Both the position numbers and the translations under genes were made by a program. A DNA stretch of 64,000 nucleotides, taken from assembly GCF_023078275.1 (NCBI RefSeq), contig NC_062983.1, positions 8,797,001 to 8,861,000 of the forward strand, read 5' to 3'. The stretch is from Leguminivora glycinivorella (taxonomy: Eukaryota > Arthropoda > Insecta > Lepidoptera > Tortricidae). Shown here piece after piece: positions 11,716 to 23,800 of this stretch; position 1 is the first letter of the stretch; every line of letters starts with the position of its first letter. The notes under the pieces were generated by a model. That model was given only the letters and a program-made list of their open reading frames with translations. It was not told the origin of the DNA and did no database searches.

Positions 11716-11822
11716 TTACACGCCCATTTCGTTGTAGTGCCGGCCGTTCGGCACGTCCACTCCACGCTCTGATGTCCCGTTGCGGCCATTAGTGTGCCCA
11801 CGGGAGCTTAATTGTCAGAGAT
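11716..11822 (-). CDS. sas: sas terminal exon; UGA then a 32-codon open extension
   Basis: The acceptor is GTATTTTCCAG. Joined in phase it adds D-L and stops at TGA (11815-11817), giving a tail ending QQETMDL. The stop is followed by C, and the same frame stays open for 32 codons, reading QLSSRGHTNGRNGTSERGVD then VPNGRHYNEMGV, to TAA at 11716-11718. The extension resembles real protein sequence. No acceptor in the correct phase gives it without passing the UGA. Confidence 0.8.
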
Positions 11823-14800
11823 CTGGAAAATACAACATTAGTTAGAGAAGTTTTTGACCCCGTAATGTTTATTAAAGTTGACAAGCCGCTAATAATCGTT
11901 TGTCCCTTTCCATAATACCGATACCTACCTTTGTCGGAAAGGAACAAATGCGTGTTATCGGCACTTTAGTGAATATTAATGGATAAGGGTGTAAGTATTC
12001 GCTATGAAAAGTAGTACAAGCTCAGAGTAGGACAGAAGGCAATAGAACAAGTTTTTGAACGCTTTCCCTTCTTGTGTCAAAAATGGTATAGACGCTATAA
12101 TATTGATTGGTAAAGAGCAAATTTAATATACCTAAAACTTAAATGACAGATAGACAGGAGGAGATTCACATTTAGTGGTCATTGCCGTCGTAGGAACGAC
12201 GACCATTTTAGTGGTTCTTGGCGTGTAAAGGATTAAAGCCCCATTTAGATGGTACGAGTTTCTCGCCTCGAACGTACGATTATCGAAGTACGAGAAAAAA
12301 TATCGTATCATGTAAACTATGAGTACGATATCGCACGAGAGAGGGCGATAATCGCCTCGCCTTTGATATTTGTATGTCTCCGTGTAAACAAAACACATAT
12401 GCGAGAATCGTATACGAGTTTATGCGCTACTCAGTCGAAATTAATTCAGTAGAAATCATGTAAAACATGGTGTTTTTATATTTGTAGCTGCATCTCAGTA
12501 ACTAATGTTTACCTACTGACATTTTACCCCATATATCTATGGGGCAAAATGCCTACTATAATTAAAAAAAAATGTTATTCATATTCTATGTTTAATAATA
12601 TCCTTAAACCTAATCGCAAGTATCGCAACCAAGATTTTATTAGCTATACGCTACGGTCGAAATCATTATTTTCCCTATTGTATATTATTGAGACCTTCAT
12701 AAATCATTTATAGTGTTTTAATAATATTGGGTACTATTCATCTTAAATTCAAATAAATCCAAGGTAAATTATACCCAATATTATAAAAAAGCATATAATA
12801 TATGTGTTTATAATTAATTAATTAGCAACTAGGCACGCAAGTTGACAGGCAAAACTCGTATGAAAATCGGTTCGCTCCGATTCGTGCGATAATCGCACGT
12901 TCGAGAAAAGATGTCATACGAGAACCGGTTTAGACGAGTCGAGAAATGTTATGGAAATATCTCCCGAAAATTCTACTCTCCGTCTAAACTATTTCGCCTG
13001 GCGATAATCGCCTGGCGAGTCTCGCATACGATACTCGTATGCGAGTTTTTATTTCTCGCACTAATGTAAACGTTTTCGTACGATATTCGCCAGGCGATTA
13101 TCGCATACGATAATGTCATACGAGTTTCTCGACCAAGACGGGCCATCGTCCACCAGACGACCCAGACGGGACTCGTACCATCTAAATGGGGCTTAAGCCC
13201 CATTTAGATGGTACGAGTTTCTCGCCCGTCTTGGTCGAGAAACTCGCCCAAACTATTTCGCCTGGCGATAATCGCCTGGCGAGTCTCGCATACGATACTC
13301 GTATGCGAGTTTTTATTTCTCGCACTAATGTAAACGTTTTCGTACGATATTCGCCAGGCGATTATCGCATACGATAATGTCATACGAGTTTCTCGACCAA
13401 GACGGGCCATCGTCCACCAGACGACCCAGACGGGACTCGTACCATCTAAATGGGGCTTAAGCCCCATTTAGATGGTACGAGTTTCTCGCCCGTCTTGGTC
13501 GAGAAACTCGTATGACATTATCGTATGCGATAATCGCCTGGCGAATATCGTACGAAAACGTTTACATTAGTGCGAGAAATAAAAACTCGCATACGAGTAT
13601 CGTATGCGAGACTCGCCAGGCGATTATCGCCAGGCGAAATAGTTTAGACGGAGAGTAGAATTTTCGGGAGATATTTCCATAACATTTCTCGACTCGTCTA
13701 AACCGGTTCTCGTATGACATCTTTTCTCGAACGTGCGATTATCGCACGAATCGGAGCGAACCGATTTTCATACGAGTTTTGCCTGTCAACTTGCGTGCCT
13801 AGTTGCTAATTAATTAATTATAAACACATATATTATATGCTTTTTTATAATATTGGGTATAATTTACCTTGGATTTATTTGAATTTAAGATGAATAGTAC
13901 CCAATATTATTAAAACACTATAAATGATTTATGAAGGTCTCAATAATATACAATAGGGAAAATAATGATTTCGACCGTAGCGTATAGCTAATAAAATCTT
14001 GGTTGCGATACTTGCGATTAGGTTTAGGATATTATTAAACATAGAATATGAATAAAATTTTTTTTTAATTATAGTAAATGGGGCTAAAGTTTAGTAAGTA
14101 TATATGGGCATATTCGCGAAAAAAGATTCAAAAACTTTTTTTTCTAAAATAGGTAAATTTAATGTTTTTCCTACTCAGAATCACGAGCCTTTCGATCCTA
14201 CTAGGTAAAAAAAGCGTCCCAAATTATTTTTCCACTTCGTTACCATTTTTCAAACACTTTGTAGGTAGGTACAGAAGTTACAAAATGGAAAGTATGCAAA
14301 TAATAGAACATTTTGGGAAAATTTTTTTGTCTGTTGTTTTTTGCCCTAGATCAAAACGTCTCGTGATTTTGAGTAGAAAAACAAAAAACTACCTACCTTA
14401 GAAAAAAAATTTGGTGATTGTTCTCGCGAAAAGTGGTAGGTAGTAGTGTAATTTACAATAAATAGTTTAAGAGCCAGTTGCATCAACCACATTTGACAGA
14501 CACATCATCGTCACGCAGCAGACTTCTAACTTCCCATCATCCTCCTTGCGTTATCCCGGCATTTGCCACGGCCCATGAGACTTCTAACTTCCCATACAAT
14601 AAAATTTTACGAACGCTTTAACGGTGACAGAGGGTTTGATCCAACCGGCTCCATATGTCGTTATTTACCCATAGTTTCTTGTTGTAACTCTAGTTTGTAC
14701 GCAGGGTTGTCATACGGCGGAAGTGATGACTCCCTTGGAGCGGTAGGTACAGCTGAAAGCAGATAAAACTTCGTTAGTTTTCATCATTTAATGTCGTCTT

Positions 14801-17800
14801 GCATCCTCAACACATCCAACTCGCAATCAAATAGCAAATTACAACTTTATGCCGCCTAAATATTATGCACAAATATTATCTGCAAATGCAAATATTATCT
14901 TCTAGTTGAACAATAGTTCAACTAGAAGACTATTATGCTCACCAACATTATGACAACAGACGATTCGCTATTACAAAATTCTGCGAAATGATTTGTGCCA
15001 AAGCATATTCTGCATAAGGTGTTTCTGCCAAACTTGACTTCTGCCAAGAACTATTAATACGAATCAAATATATGCGTAAAAAGTTTCTGCCAGATAATAG
15101 TGAACCCAGCGCTCCTAATGCTGCCACCACAACTACAACTAGCGCCCCGTAGTAATCTCCTCGCGTGGTCCTCAATAAGTGCGTTTTCACATTATCCGAT
15201 CCGATATCGGATGTCGGACCGATATCCCATACATTACAGGCGCCATCTTGAATTTTTTCCATTGAAATCCTTCCGACATCCGATATCGGATCGGATAATG
15301 TGAAAACGGCCTAAGTCTGATGACGCTTCAATGGTAGGAATCTGTACTCACGAGTGATAGGCACGGAGCGCGGGCGGTGTCTACGGACGACCACTAGAAG
15401 AAGCAACAGTGACGTCAGCGCTCCTAAAGCCGCCACCACACCGACTACAACTAGCGCCCCATAGTAATCTCCTCGCGGCGCCATGGCCCCACCTACTGAT
15501 GAGGCTTCAATGGCGTCTGAAAAGGAGAACATGTATGTCAATACCAGTTTGACCACCCCGCCACGTCAGAAAGGTATTAGCGTGCCACCATCGCCATGCG
15601 ACAAATTGCACGTAAACAACAACTCAACTCAACTTTGTCTAGTCAACTGTGTGTTTTACTTTGAATTCTCCGACTTGATATCATCGACTTGAATTCTCCG
15701 ACTTTAAGGGCCATTTTTTTCAAAGTTCACCCCACTTTTTCTTGGATTTGGAAATTTTTATGTGGTTTCCACTCAGAATCCTGAGCTCTTTCAACTCTAA
15801 TAGGAGAAAAAAAGTGTCCCAAGGTTTTTTTCCCATTCTAGAATGGAAGGTTCAAAAAAATGTATGGAAATCTTGGGACATTTTTTTTCTCCTATCAGGA
15901 TCGAAAGAGCTCGCGATTCTGAGTACCTATTAATCGCGTAAAAAATACCCATGTTACAAAAAAAGTGGGGTGGACAACTTTGAAAAAAAAAAGGTCCTTA
16001 TAAGTTCCTATATGCGACGACAAGGTTAAGGGAAACACATTGTAAACAAACATTAGAAACAATATAAATCGTCTTCAATAGAAATTGTGAACAATGTAAA
16101 CAAACCATTCTATGAAATATTCATATTGTAGCACTTTTTTATTGTTTTAATGGTTGATGATCAATTGATCATAATGTGATATGAATTGATTAAATAACAC
16201 ATTCAGGCAGTATTTGACAAGTTAGAATGGAAATTAAAGGCATGTTGAACACAAGGCTTGTTTACTTTCTTTGCAAATTCTATTGACGGCACAATGTCTA
16301 CACTAAATAAAACAGATATCAGTCACTTTATGGTCACTAAAACACCCTTACAATTTTGGCAATATGAACTTAAAAAATCGTTATCAGGGTCATTTTTCAA
16401 ACGATGCATTAAAAACGAGTAACTGTGTAAGTATCGCATTTAGTCAAATTGTTAGCAGATGAATTAATGAAGTGATAAAAAAATATTCAATATGTGCGAC
16501 TCCATTAGTGTCTCGTCAAGGGCCCATTTAGACGGTACGAGAACTCTCATATGAGTTTTATTACATTGCGGTATTTGATGGCTGTGCAAAATTGTACCTA
16601 TATAACCCGCAATGTACCTAAAATCGCATGCGAGTTCGCACACCGTCTAAATCAGGCCTAAAGGACGGTTAACATCAGACAGAAGTGTTTGTGGCAAAAA
16701 CGAGTGGTTGACAAAATTAAACATCGCAAGCTATCGATAACTCATCTTCATCATTTAATGATTAATATAATAATATAAGGATTTAACTTCTAGTTTTCTA
16801 GTTAAGACAGTGATAACAGGCTTGTCGATATTTTATTTTGTCAGCCAAAGCATTTTGCCATCAAAACTTTTGTCTGAATGCATTGCTAGTTGCACTTCTC
16901 AAGGATCTCACGGCAATTTGGGTATTCACTCTTTAAAAAGGGACAATTCCGCTTCTTTTTGCTTCGCGTCTTCGTAAAGGTCTTCGCTGGACCTTTAATA
17001 CTTTGGCCTACGTATAATATTCTCTTGGTCCCTTGTATTTTATTTCTCTTTGTCCCTTGTATTTTATTTCTCTTGGTCTCTTGTATTTTATTTCTCTTGG
17101 GCTCTTGTATTTTATTTCTCTTGGTCTCTTGTATTTTATTTGTCTTCGCCCCCGGTTTCCCTGTATTCAAAATGTTTTATTACCTTGGACACAATACAGT
17201 AAAATAAATGTGTGACAAAGTATTCGATTCGATAAAACTTTTAAAATAACATCCATAGGTTGCATAAAGGGGCATTCTTCAGAATTAATTTGTTGTGTTA
17301 ATATTTGTTTCTTCGTATTGAATAAAATGTTGTTCTCAATTCTAACAGGTATCGAATGCGGTCCGTTAATAATTACATGAATGTGAATTAAAAAACGTCG
17401 AGAATAATCATAAAAACGATATCGCACAGACATTTACGAGGGAATAATAAAAACTGGCAAAGGAATAAGAAAGACTCTTTGATTTTCGTAGCGATTATTG
17501 TCAAAAGATTGAAACAAGAACGTTCTTAGCAACCTTAATGTTATTTCTAAAGACGTATGGAATAGGCTAGTTTCCTACTAGTCAAATCAGCTTCTTTTTA
17601 TGAACTGTCAAAACAATTTGCTAATATAGAATTACTATGAAATACTGAGGAGTGACGTCACGGTCAATTCATTTATTTTATATGTTTTTCTTTGACTTAT
17701 TAAATATAAATTATGTTTAAATATAACTACTATCCATATTTTTCTTCTAATTATGTGGTGCTTTATTTCGTGCACTGCATAAAATATTTTATTTTAAATA

Positions 17801-20800
17801 TAGGAAACTAGCCTATTATTTAAGATACAGTAATTTTACTTGACACTCCTGAACGACCACCAAGGGAATGCGAGCACCAGAGGCATTAATGTTTGTCATA
17901 TGACTAGTTACTGTATTGTGACCAAGACAGATAAAACATTTTGTAGTAATGTACAGAGGTTACAGAGAGACGGAAACAGAGCCAAGATAATGTAATACTT
18001 ACGCCAAAATCTCTAGGAATCAGCGTCTAGAAGAAACCTCCCTCGCTGAAAGAAGGTCTATTGACGATTTATAGACAGCGAGGACCCTTGAGGCCTATAT
18101 TACGAAGTTACAAGTTACAAATTGTAATTTGTCGCTTGTAGCTTTGTGAAATGGGCTACTGGTCGTCGCGAGACCATTGACTAACTAAATGATTACAAAA
18201 GTGCATGGCGAATTAATCAATGAATTCATTCATAATTTCTCCATGCAATTTTGCAGCTCACTGTACGTGGTTTTCAAAGATACACTGTATAATAGCGAAA
18301 CTTTCGATGTACTTAAATATATTTGACTGTTTTAACTATAAAACTCCCGTGAGACTCATTTGCGGGTTACTCACGCTGCGATTTGTTTCGGTTCAATTTC
18401 GAGAACCTTTTCAAGAGTAGCGACACCCCGCCTTTACATGTCGAGAGCGCGACGCATACTGTTGAACCGAAACATGTCGAATATCGACTTTCGATGTACT
18501 TAAATATATTTGACTGTATTTTGAAACAAATACCTAAAAAACCTTCCATGGTTTTATCAATGTTTTAATGAAATAATCTTTTAGTAATTCGACTAAATAC
18601 GATACTGGTTGTTGATACGCTATTTACTTGTTTATTTTTCAGCGTGGTTCAAAACATGTGAAATGGACACAATGGGTCTGAAGGTCAAAAGTTTCGGCCT
18701 TTTGTGAATTTTTAAACTAACTGTTAATAACATTAGACAAAAAAAGACACGTATCCCAGTTAGAATACAACATGAAAATGCGGTCAGATTTAATACCTTG
18801 GGTTCTATTAGCATCTTTTATCGATTGAATAACGACCCCAAAGAACCTTTGAACGAATTGTACAAATTTGGAAACCGCTCGGTAAACCATAGAGCCTTTC
18901 ATATTTTTGCCGTGCCGTTTCTTCCTTTCCTGTTCATTTATGTCATTCCTTTCTGATGTGTTTATTCTCTTGGTCGATTTTATCACTCCCCTGTCAGCTA
19001 AAATTGTAATGATTTACATTTTATTTCATCTCAAATATTTCAAATTAGTTTAATGACACCCTTTCTGTTGGACCCTGCCACGTCCAAAGGTCCCAATCGC
19101 AGTATGACTAAGGAGACCTAATTTTAATATTATTATTTATAGGTACAAGGTACAATGTATTTAAAATGAATAAAAATGTTATTCATAGAACTCCACATAG
19201 ATTTTAACCATTTTGCCTCTATTTGAAAGCAGGTAATTTCATTGTTATTTTGTTAAAAAATACAGGTACAATAAACACCCGCAAGGGTGTTGAAATTGAA
19301 AATGTAAATCTGAAAGGTTTTTTATAAATAAATAAAAAAGTTTTCAAGATACGTGTACGATTTTATTTTTCCTGTAATATTCATTATAATACCCATGTTT
19401 GGTGAAAATTTCATACATTTATGTTGGTAAACTTCGGAGATAAGGGGGGGGAACGGTATTTTTTTTTACATTTTCCTTCAAAAAACATTTTTTTTCCACA
19501 ACCAAAAAATTATAAAAAATAGTAATATTTAGTAAGTAATAATTTGATATGTACAATTTGAGCTCTTTCTAACGATACCCCACTTGACCTAGTTACTTGA
19601 AATTTTCAGTTTGCCCCCCTTTCATTTTGGCCATTTTCTATCATTTATATTAATTAATTAAAAAAAAAATACTTTCAACTTGTAGAGGTTCACAATATTT
19701 ATAACTATTCTAAATTTCATATCGATAGCATAAGTAGTTCTCGAGATATTTAACAATGTGAAAAAGCATGCCTATTCGATTGAATTGCTTAATTTTTTAA
19801 TTATATTTTATTAATTGGTATATTTAATCACAATCGCCAAGGGAATGAATATTAATAATATCATGAATAATCTGATTTAATTATTTTATTTTTACATTTG
19901 GCGTAAGGGACAAAACTCTCGTTGTCTTAAGATGCTTCGATCAGGCACTGGTCCCACTAAAAACGACTAAGCGATGAGGCGATAGAAAAGAACAAAAGAT
20001 AGTCGCTCCCGTGTAAATAAAAGAGAGAGCGAGCGATTTATAGTTCGGCGACGAACTATACTCATAAACGGAGTACTGATGGGGCTGCCCAGATTCTGCA
20101 GTGCATCGGGGAAGCGAGCGACATCGCTTGTGCGAAGAGTCATGGCTACCTCCAACAGTATTCTGAATATGTTAGCGAATAGATTTGACTGCCTACATCT
20201 GAATGCCTGCTGCTTGTTGCACGCACGCAGGAATAGATAACCTAGCTATTAAGTTTCTGTATAAACTAACACTAGACTAAGATTATTTATGTTACTAACA
20301 CTATGATATGATTCACGTTGGTCTTAAATAAATGATTTATTATTATCTTATACTTTTAAACGAGCAATTCTTGTATATTTATTTATTTATTTATATATAC
20401 CGATGATCTCGGAAACCGCTCTAACGATTTCGCTGAAATTTGTTATGTGGGGGTTTCGGGGTGAAAAATCGATCTAGCGTAGCCTTAGATCCCGGAAAAC
20501 GCGAATTTTCGAGTTTTCATGGGTTTTTCTTTCGCGTTAGAACACATAAAATATGGTCGTTAATTTCGCCGCGCGCGTTTCGACTCCGCTTAGCTCAGTC
20601 ATACGAGGTCGGTCTAATGTTCGCAGATAGATCGCAGGTGTCAGGGTTTCGAATCCCGGCTACAAATTAAGTTTTTGTTTTTTGTTTTTTTATTTATAAG
20701 AGTTTTTTTTTATCTAAAGACGTGATATAATAAAATATTCGCCCAGATATTTTATTATTATAACTCGCTCGTGCTATCATCGCGTCTCTCTTATTTATCG

Positions 20801-23800
20801 CGTGTCTCTTTTATTTACACGGGAGGGGTTCGTTTCCATCGACGATACCTCATCGCTCAGTCGTTTTTGGTGGGACCAGCAATGCCTTAAGGTGTACATC
20901 TCTTGGATTGTGTGTCTAATGTCCCAAGAAATATAATTTTTAGTATTGTTTTATACTCACTGTCGATCGGCTCTGGAGAGTCTGGCGACTTTGTTTTGAT
21001 TTCTAACACGTTACTGGTCTTCACTTTTCCGTTTGTTAGGAACAGCTCAAGCCAAATACGACATCTGAAAATAAAATATTTTTTATTTAATTCTTACGCA
21101 TGTTGGTTCCTTAGATGTTCCATAAAATTCAACAAAAATACAACAACAGACCTCCCAATACTGTGACTAACAATGACGATATACAGATGTAGTGAGAAAG
21201 GTCTTCCTTCGTATTGTTACGGAAACGTACGAACATGTCATGCTATTTCAGTCAGTGTCAGTACAAGATGTACCGACATTGACTGAACTAGCATGACAAA
21301 TACGAACGTTTCCGAAAGAAACCCTTTTCGCACTAAATCTGTTGTACCACACCTCGGACACTGGCGATCAAATATTTGAAAGAGGCGCGTTCCTAGCACA
21401 CATTCTAAGCTCGTGTACGTGAACGCGTACCATGCTTGTATGAGTGAAATATGACAGATTGACTGTTCGCATTTTTGACAGGCGGTAACTGTGAGGTAAC
21501 CGAGAGGGGGTGGGCAGCGCTTTTAGAGGGGAGCGGGAGTGGCCATACTGTACGATAGTACTCTTTATTATACTGTGTCTGTACTTACATAATTATTTCA
21601 ACTATAGGCAGGCGGTGACTCGCCAACTCACTATATGGGTCCCCGAAAACGGCCGCTCGCACGGTGCGACAAGGGGACAACATAGCGTGAGCGGCTCAGG
21701 GTGTGGAGAGGTGTGCGCCGCTTTCTACCCAGTCTGTACGAAACAGCCACTGTGCCAACTCGCGTCTTATGCATATTTCACTTCCACCCTGCGAGCATAT
21801 AGCTCTGGCACCCCACTCTGGACGGCCGGTTAAGGCAAGCCAGAGGTGAGAGTCCTGCGGCCCCTGCTCAGTGTTCACTCCGGCCGGCCAGTGAAGGCAA
21901 GCCGGAGGGAGGGGCCTGACCGACTCTCGGGGGCATGGGACCCAAGGGACGCCACTTCCCATTCAGCTTGCCACAAGCTGCCCTGGGGGCTGTTATTATT
22001 ATTATTATTATTATTTATTTTTTAAATTGGTTTTGCAAGAACCCCTCTGCAGGTAAAGGCCTCCTCCAAAGTTAGCCAGTCTTCCCTTATTTGGGCTGTT
22101 TGTATATCTGTTTTATTTCAACTATATAAGTTATTTAATGTCGGATTGAAACATCGAGGAGGCAAAACCGGACAACGAATCCCGAGAATCGAAGTAGCCA
22201 ATATAACAATCGTTTGGGTTACGACAACGAGAGAGAGGCTACCTGCTTATGACTCAACTGTGTATGTCTGACTCAAAAAATAGCGTTTCGTTTCTCTACG
22301 AACGATTATCATTTTGGTTACGGGCCCGAATAAAGAGTAACCAGGTTAACACGTTCGCTGCGGCACAAATCCTAACGAAGCTTTAACTAGTGCGGTTGAG
22401 GTCGAATCAGACCAAACCTAAGCTCTATTCTAGTTCGGGTGAGGCCTTATCGACCTCAAATTTCAGTAGTTACTTAAATCGTCCATAGCTTTGGCTAGAC
22501 TAAGATTAGGTGTTGTTTTTAAGGTGGTATGCATTCTTTAGTAAATTTATAAAATACACTTTGCTTCGCCCTTGGTTCAGGTTTTTGGTTAAAGAAAAAA
22601 TACCTAAAGAAAATTTGAGGTCATTTAAGCCTCAAAACGCACTTATGTTTATCTAAAGCTAGTGAAGGGAATGGCGGTTATCAATAAATTATCGATGATC
22701 TCTTCGACTATCTTCGATAAAATATTTTAGGCGTTATTTTAAGTTAATGCTGGTGGTGTTTTTGACGCATTTCGTATTAGGCTTTTTTAACACACACAGA
22801 TCGTTTAACATTAGTCGATTCTTCGTTTTTATTTTCATGCTCAGGCACCGCTGAGTAGCGAAAATCTGTAGGTAAATATCTTACTAGTGCTAGGACTCAC
22901 ATATGTGTCGTCTTGTTTTCTAGTTTTTACAATTTCCTGCGTTTTGGATTAGGAAATATATCAAACTCAGAATCACTGTCGCTATAGTCTGCTGGGTTGG
23001 CACGTTCGATGCTATACGATGTTGGATGGACTTGCACGTTCACGTTAATATGGATTCGAACTGAGTTAAAAATGATTAGTGAGAAGTAGTGAATTTACTT
23101 ATTCAATTTTTCGCACAACACTCACTTACTTAGATTCAAATTACTAGAAAACCCTCTAATGTCCATCATCAACCTTTTCCTACAATGTTTTTTTTGCACA
23201 ATTTAATTAACTCTTGGAAATTATTACTAAAACACAATCGTCACGATAGTTTTATTTTGAACGTATTATTAGCGCGAAACATGTGTGGATCTCTATCGAC
23301 AACTATCGCCGCACTAACGTGAACCGATCGGCTCCCGCGCTGCCCGCGTGAAATGTATACTTGACTCACACGCCTTGTAATTAAACGACGGCAGCTCCCG
23401 CACGAGAGAGATAACACGAACTTTTAGCTCCGCACCAGTGTAAAGTCGGGATTGAGGCCGATTTGTCTCAATCCGCAGTGAACGTGTTAAATGAACCAGA
23501 CCTAGTGTCGGGCACGAGGCCAGTGAGCGCAATGGCGGGCGCCTGAATAAAGAGCGCAGAACATTTAGAATATGCCAATATCACTGCAATTGTTTGCGCG
23601 AAGTGCATGCCGCAATAAGAGCGCGGGGCATTGTTGAATTCACCTTTTATACCTGTATGCGCGAAGCGTATAGGTATGTCACAAAGAACGAAACATTCTT
23701 TCATCCTTGTCACTTTAACTGTGCGACAATATCTGGTTCGGCTCACTCCAAAAGCGTCTAAAGAATGCCAGAGAGCACTAGTTTAATCGTCCCCGCAGTA

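Noticed and set aside
11716..11804. The NGRHYNEMGV peptide reached by an alternative acceptor (TTAAG) instead of readthrough
   Set aside because: That acceptor has no pyrimidine tract, and its phase fits neither the NPAY exon nor the normal membrane-exon donor.
12973..13467. Two identical open frames (MGLKPHLDGTSPVW...) as duplicated genes
   Set aside because: They are produced by the inverted and direct MITE copies in the palindrome and have no coding features.
16886..17207. Repetitive open frames on both strands as a gene
   Set aside because: A 24-base minisatellite with no start context, splice logic or domain; both strands are open because of the repeat.
20590..20665. A functional tRNA gene
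   Set aside because: Has promoter-like boxes but the stems do not form a cloverleaf. Fits a SINE head better.
21510..21962. GC-rich open frames on both strands as a gene
   Set aside because: Overlapping frames on both strands, internal repeats and an ATT microsatellite tail suggest a retroelement relic.
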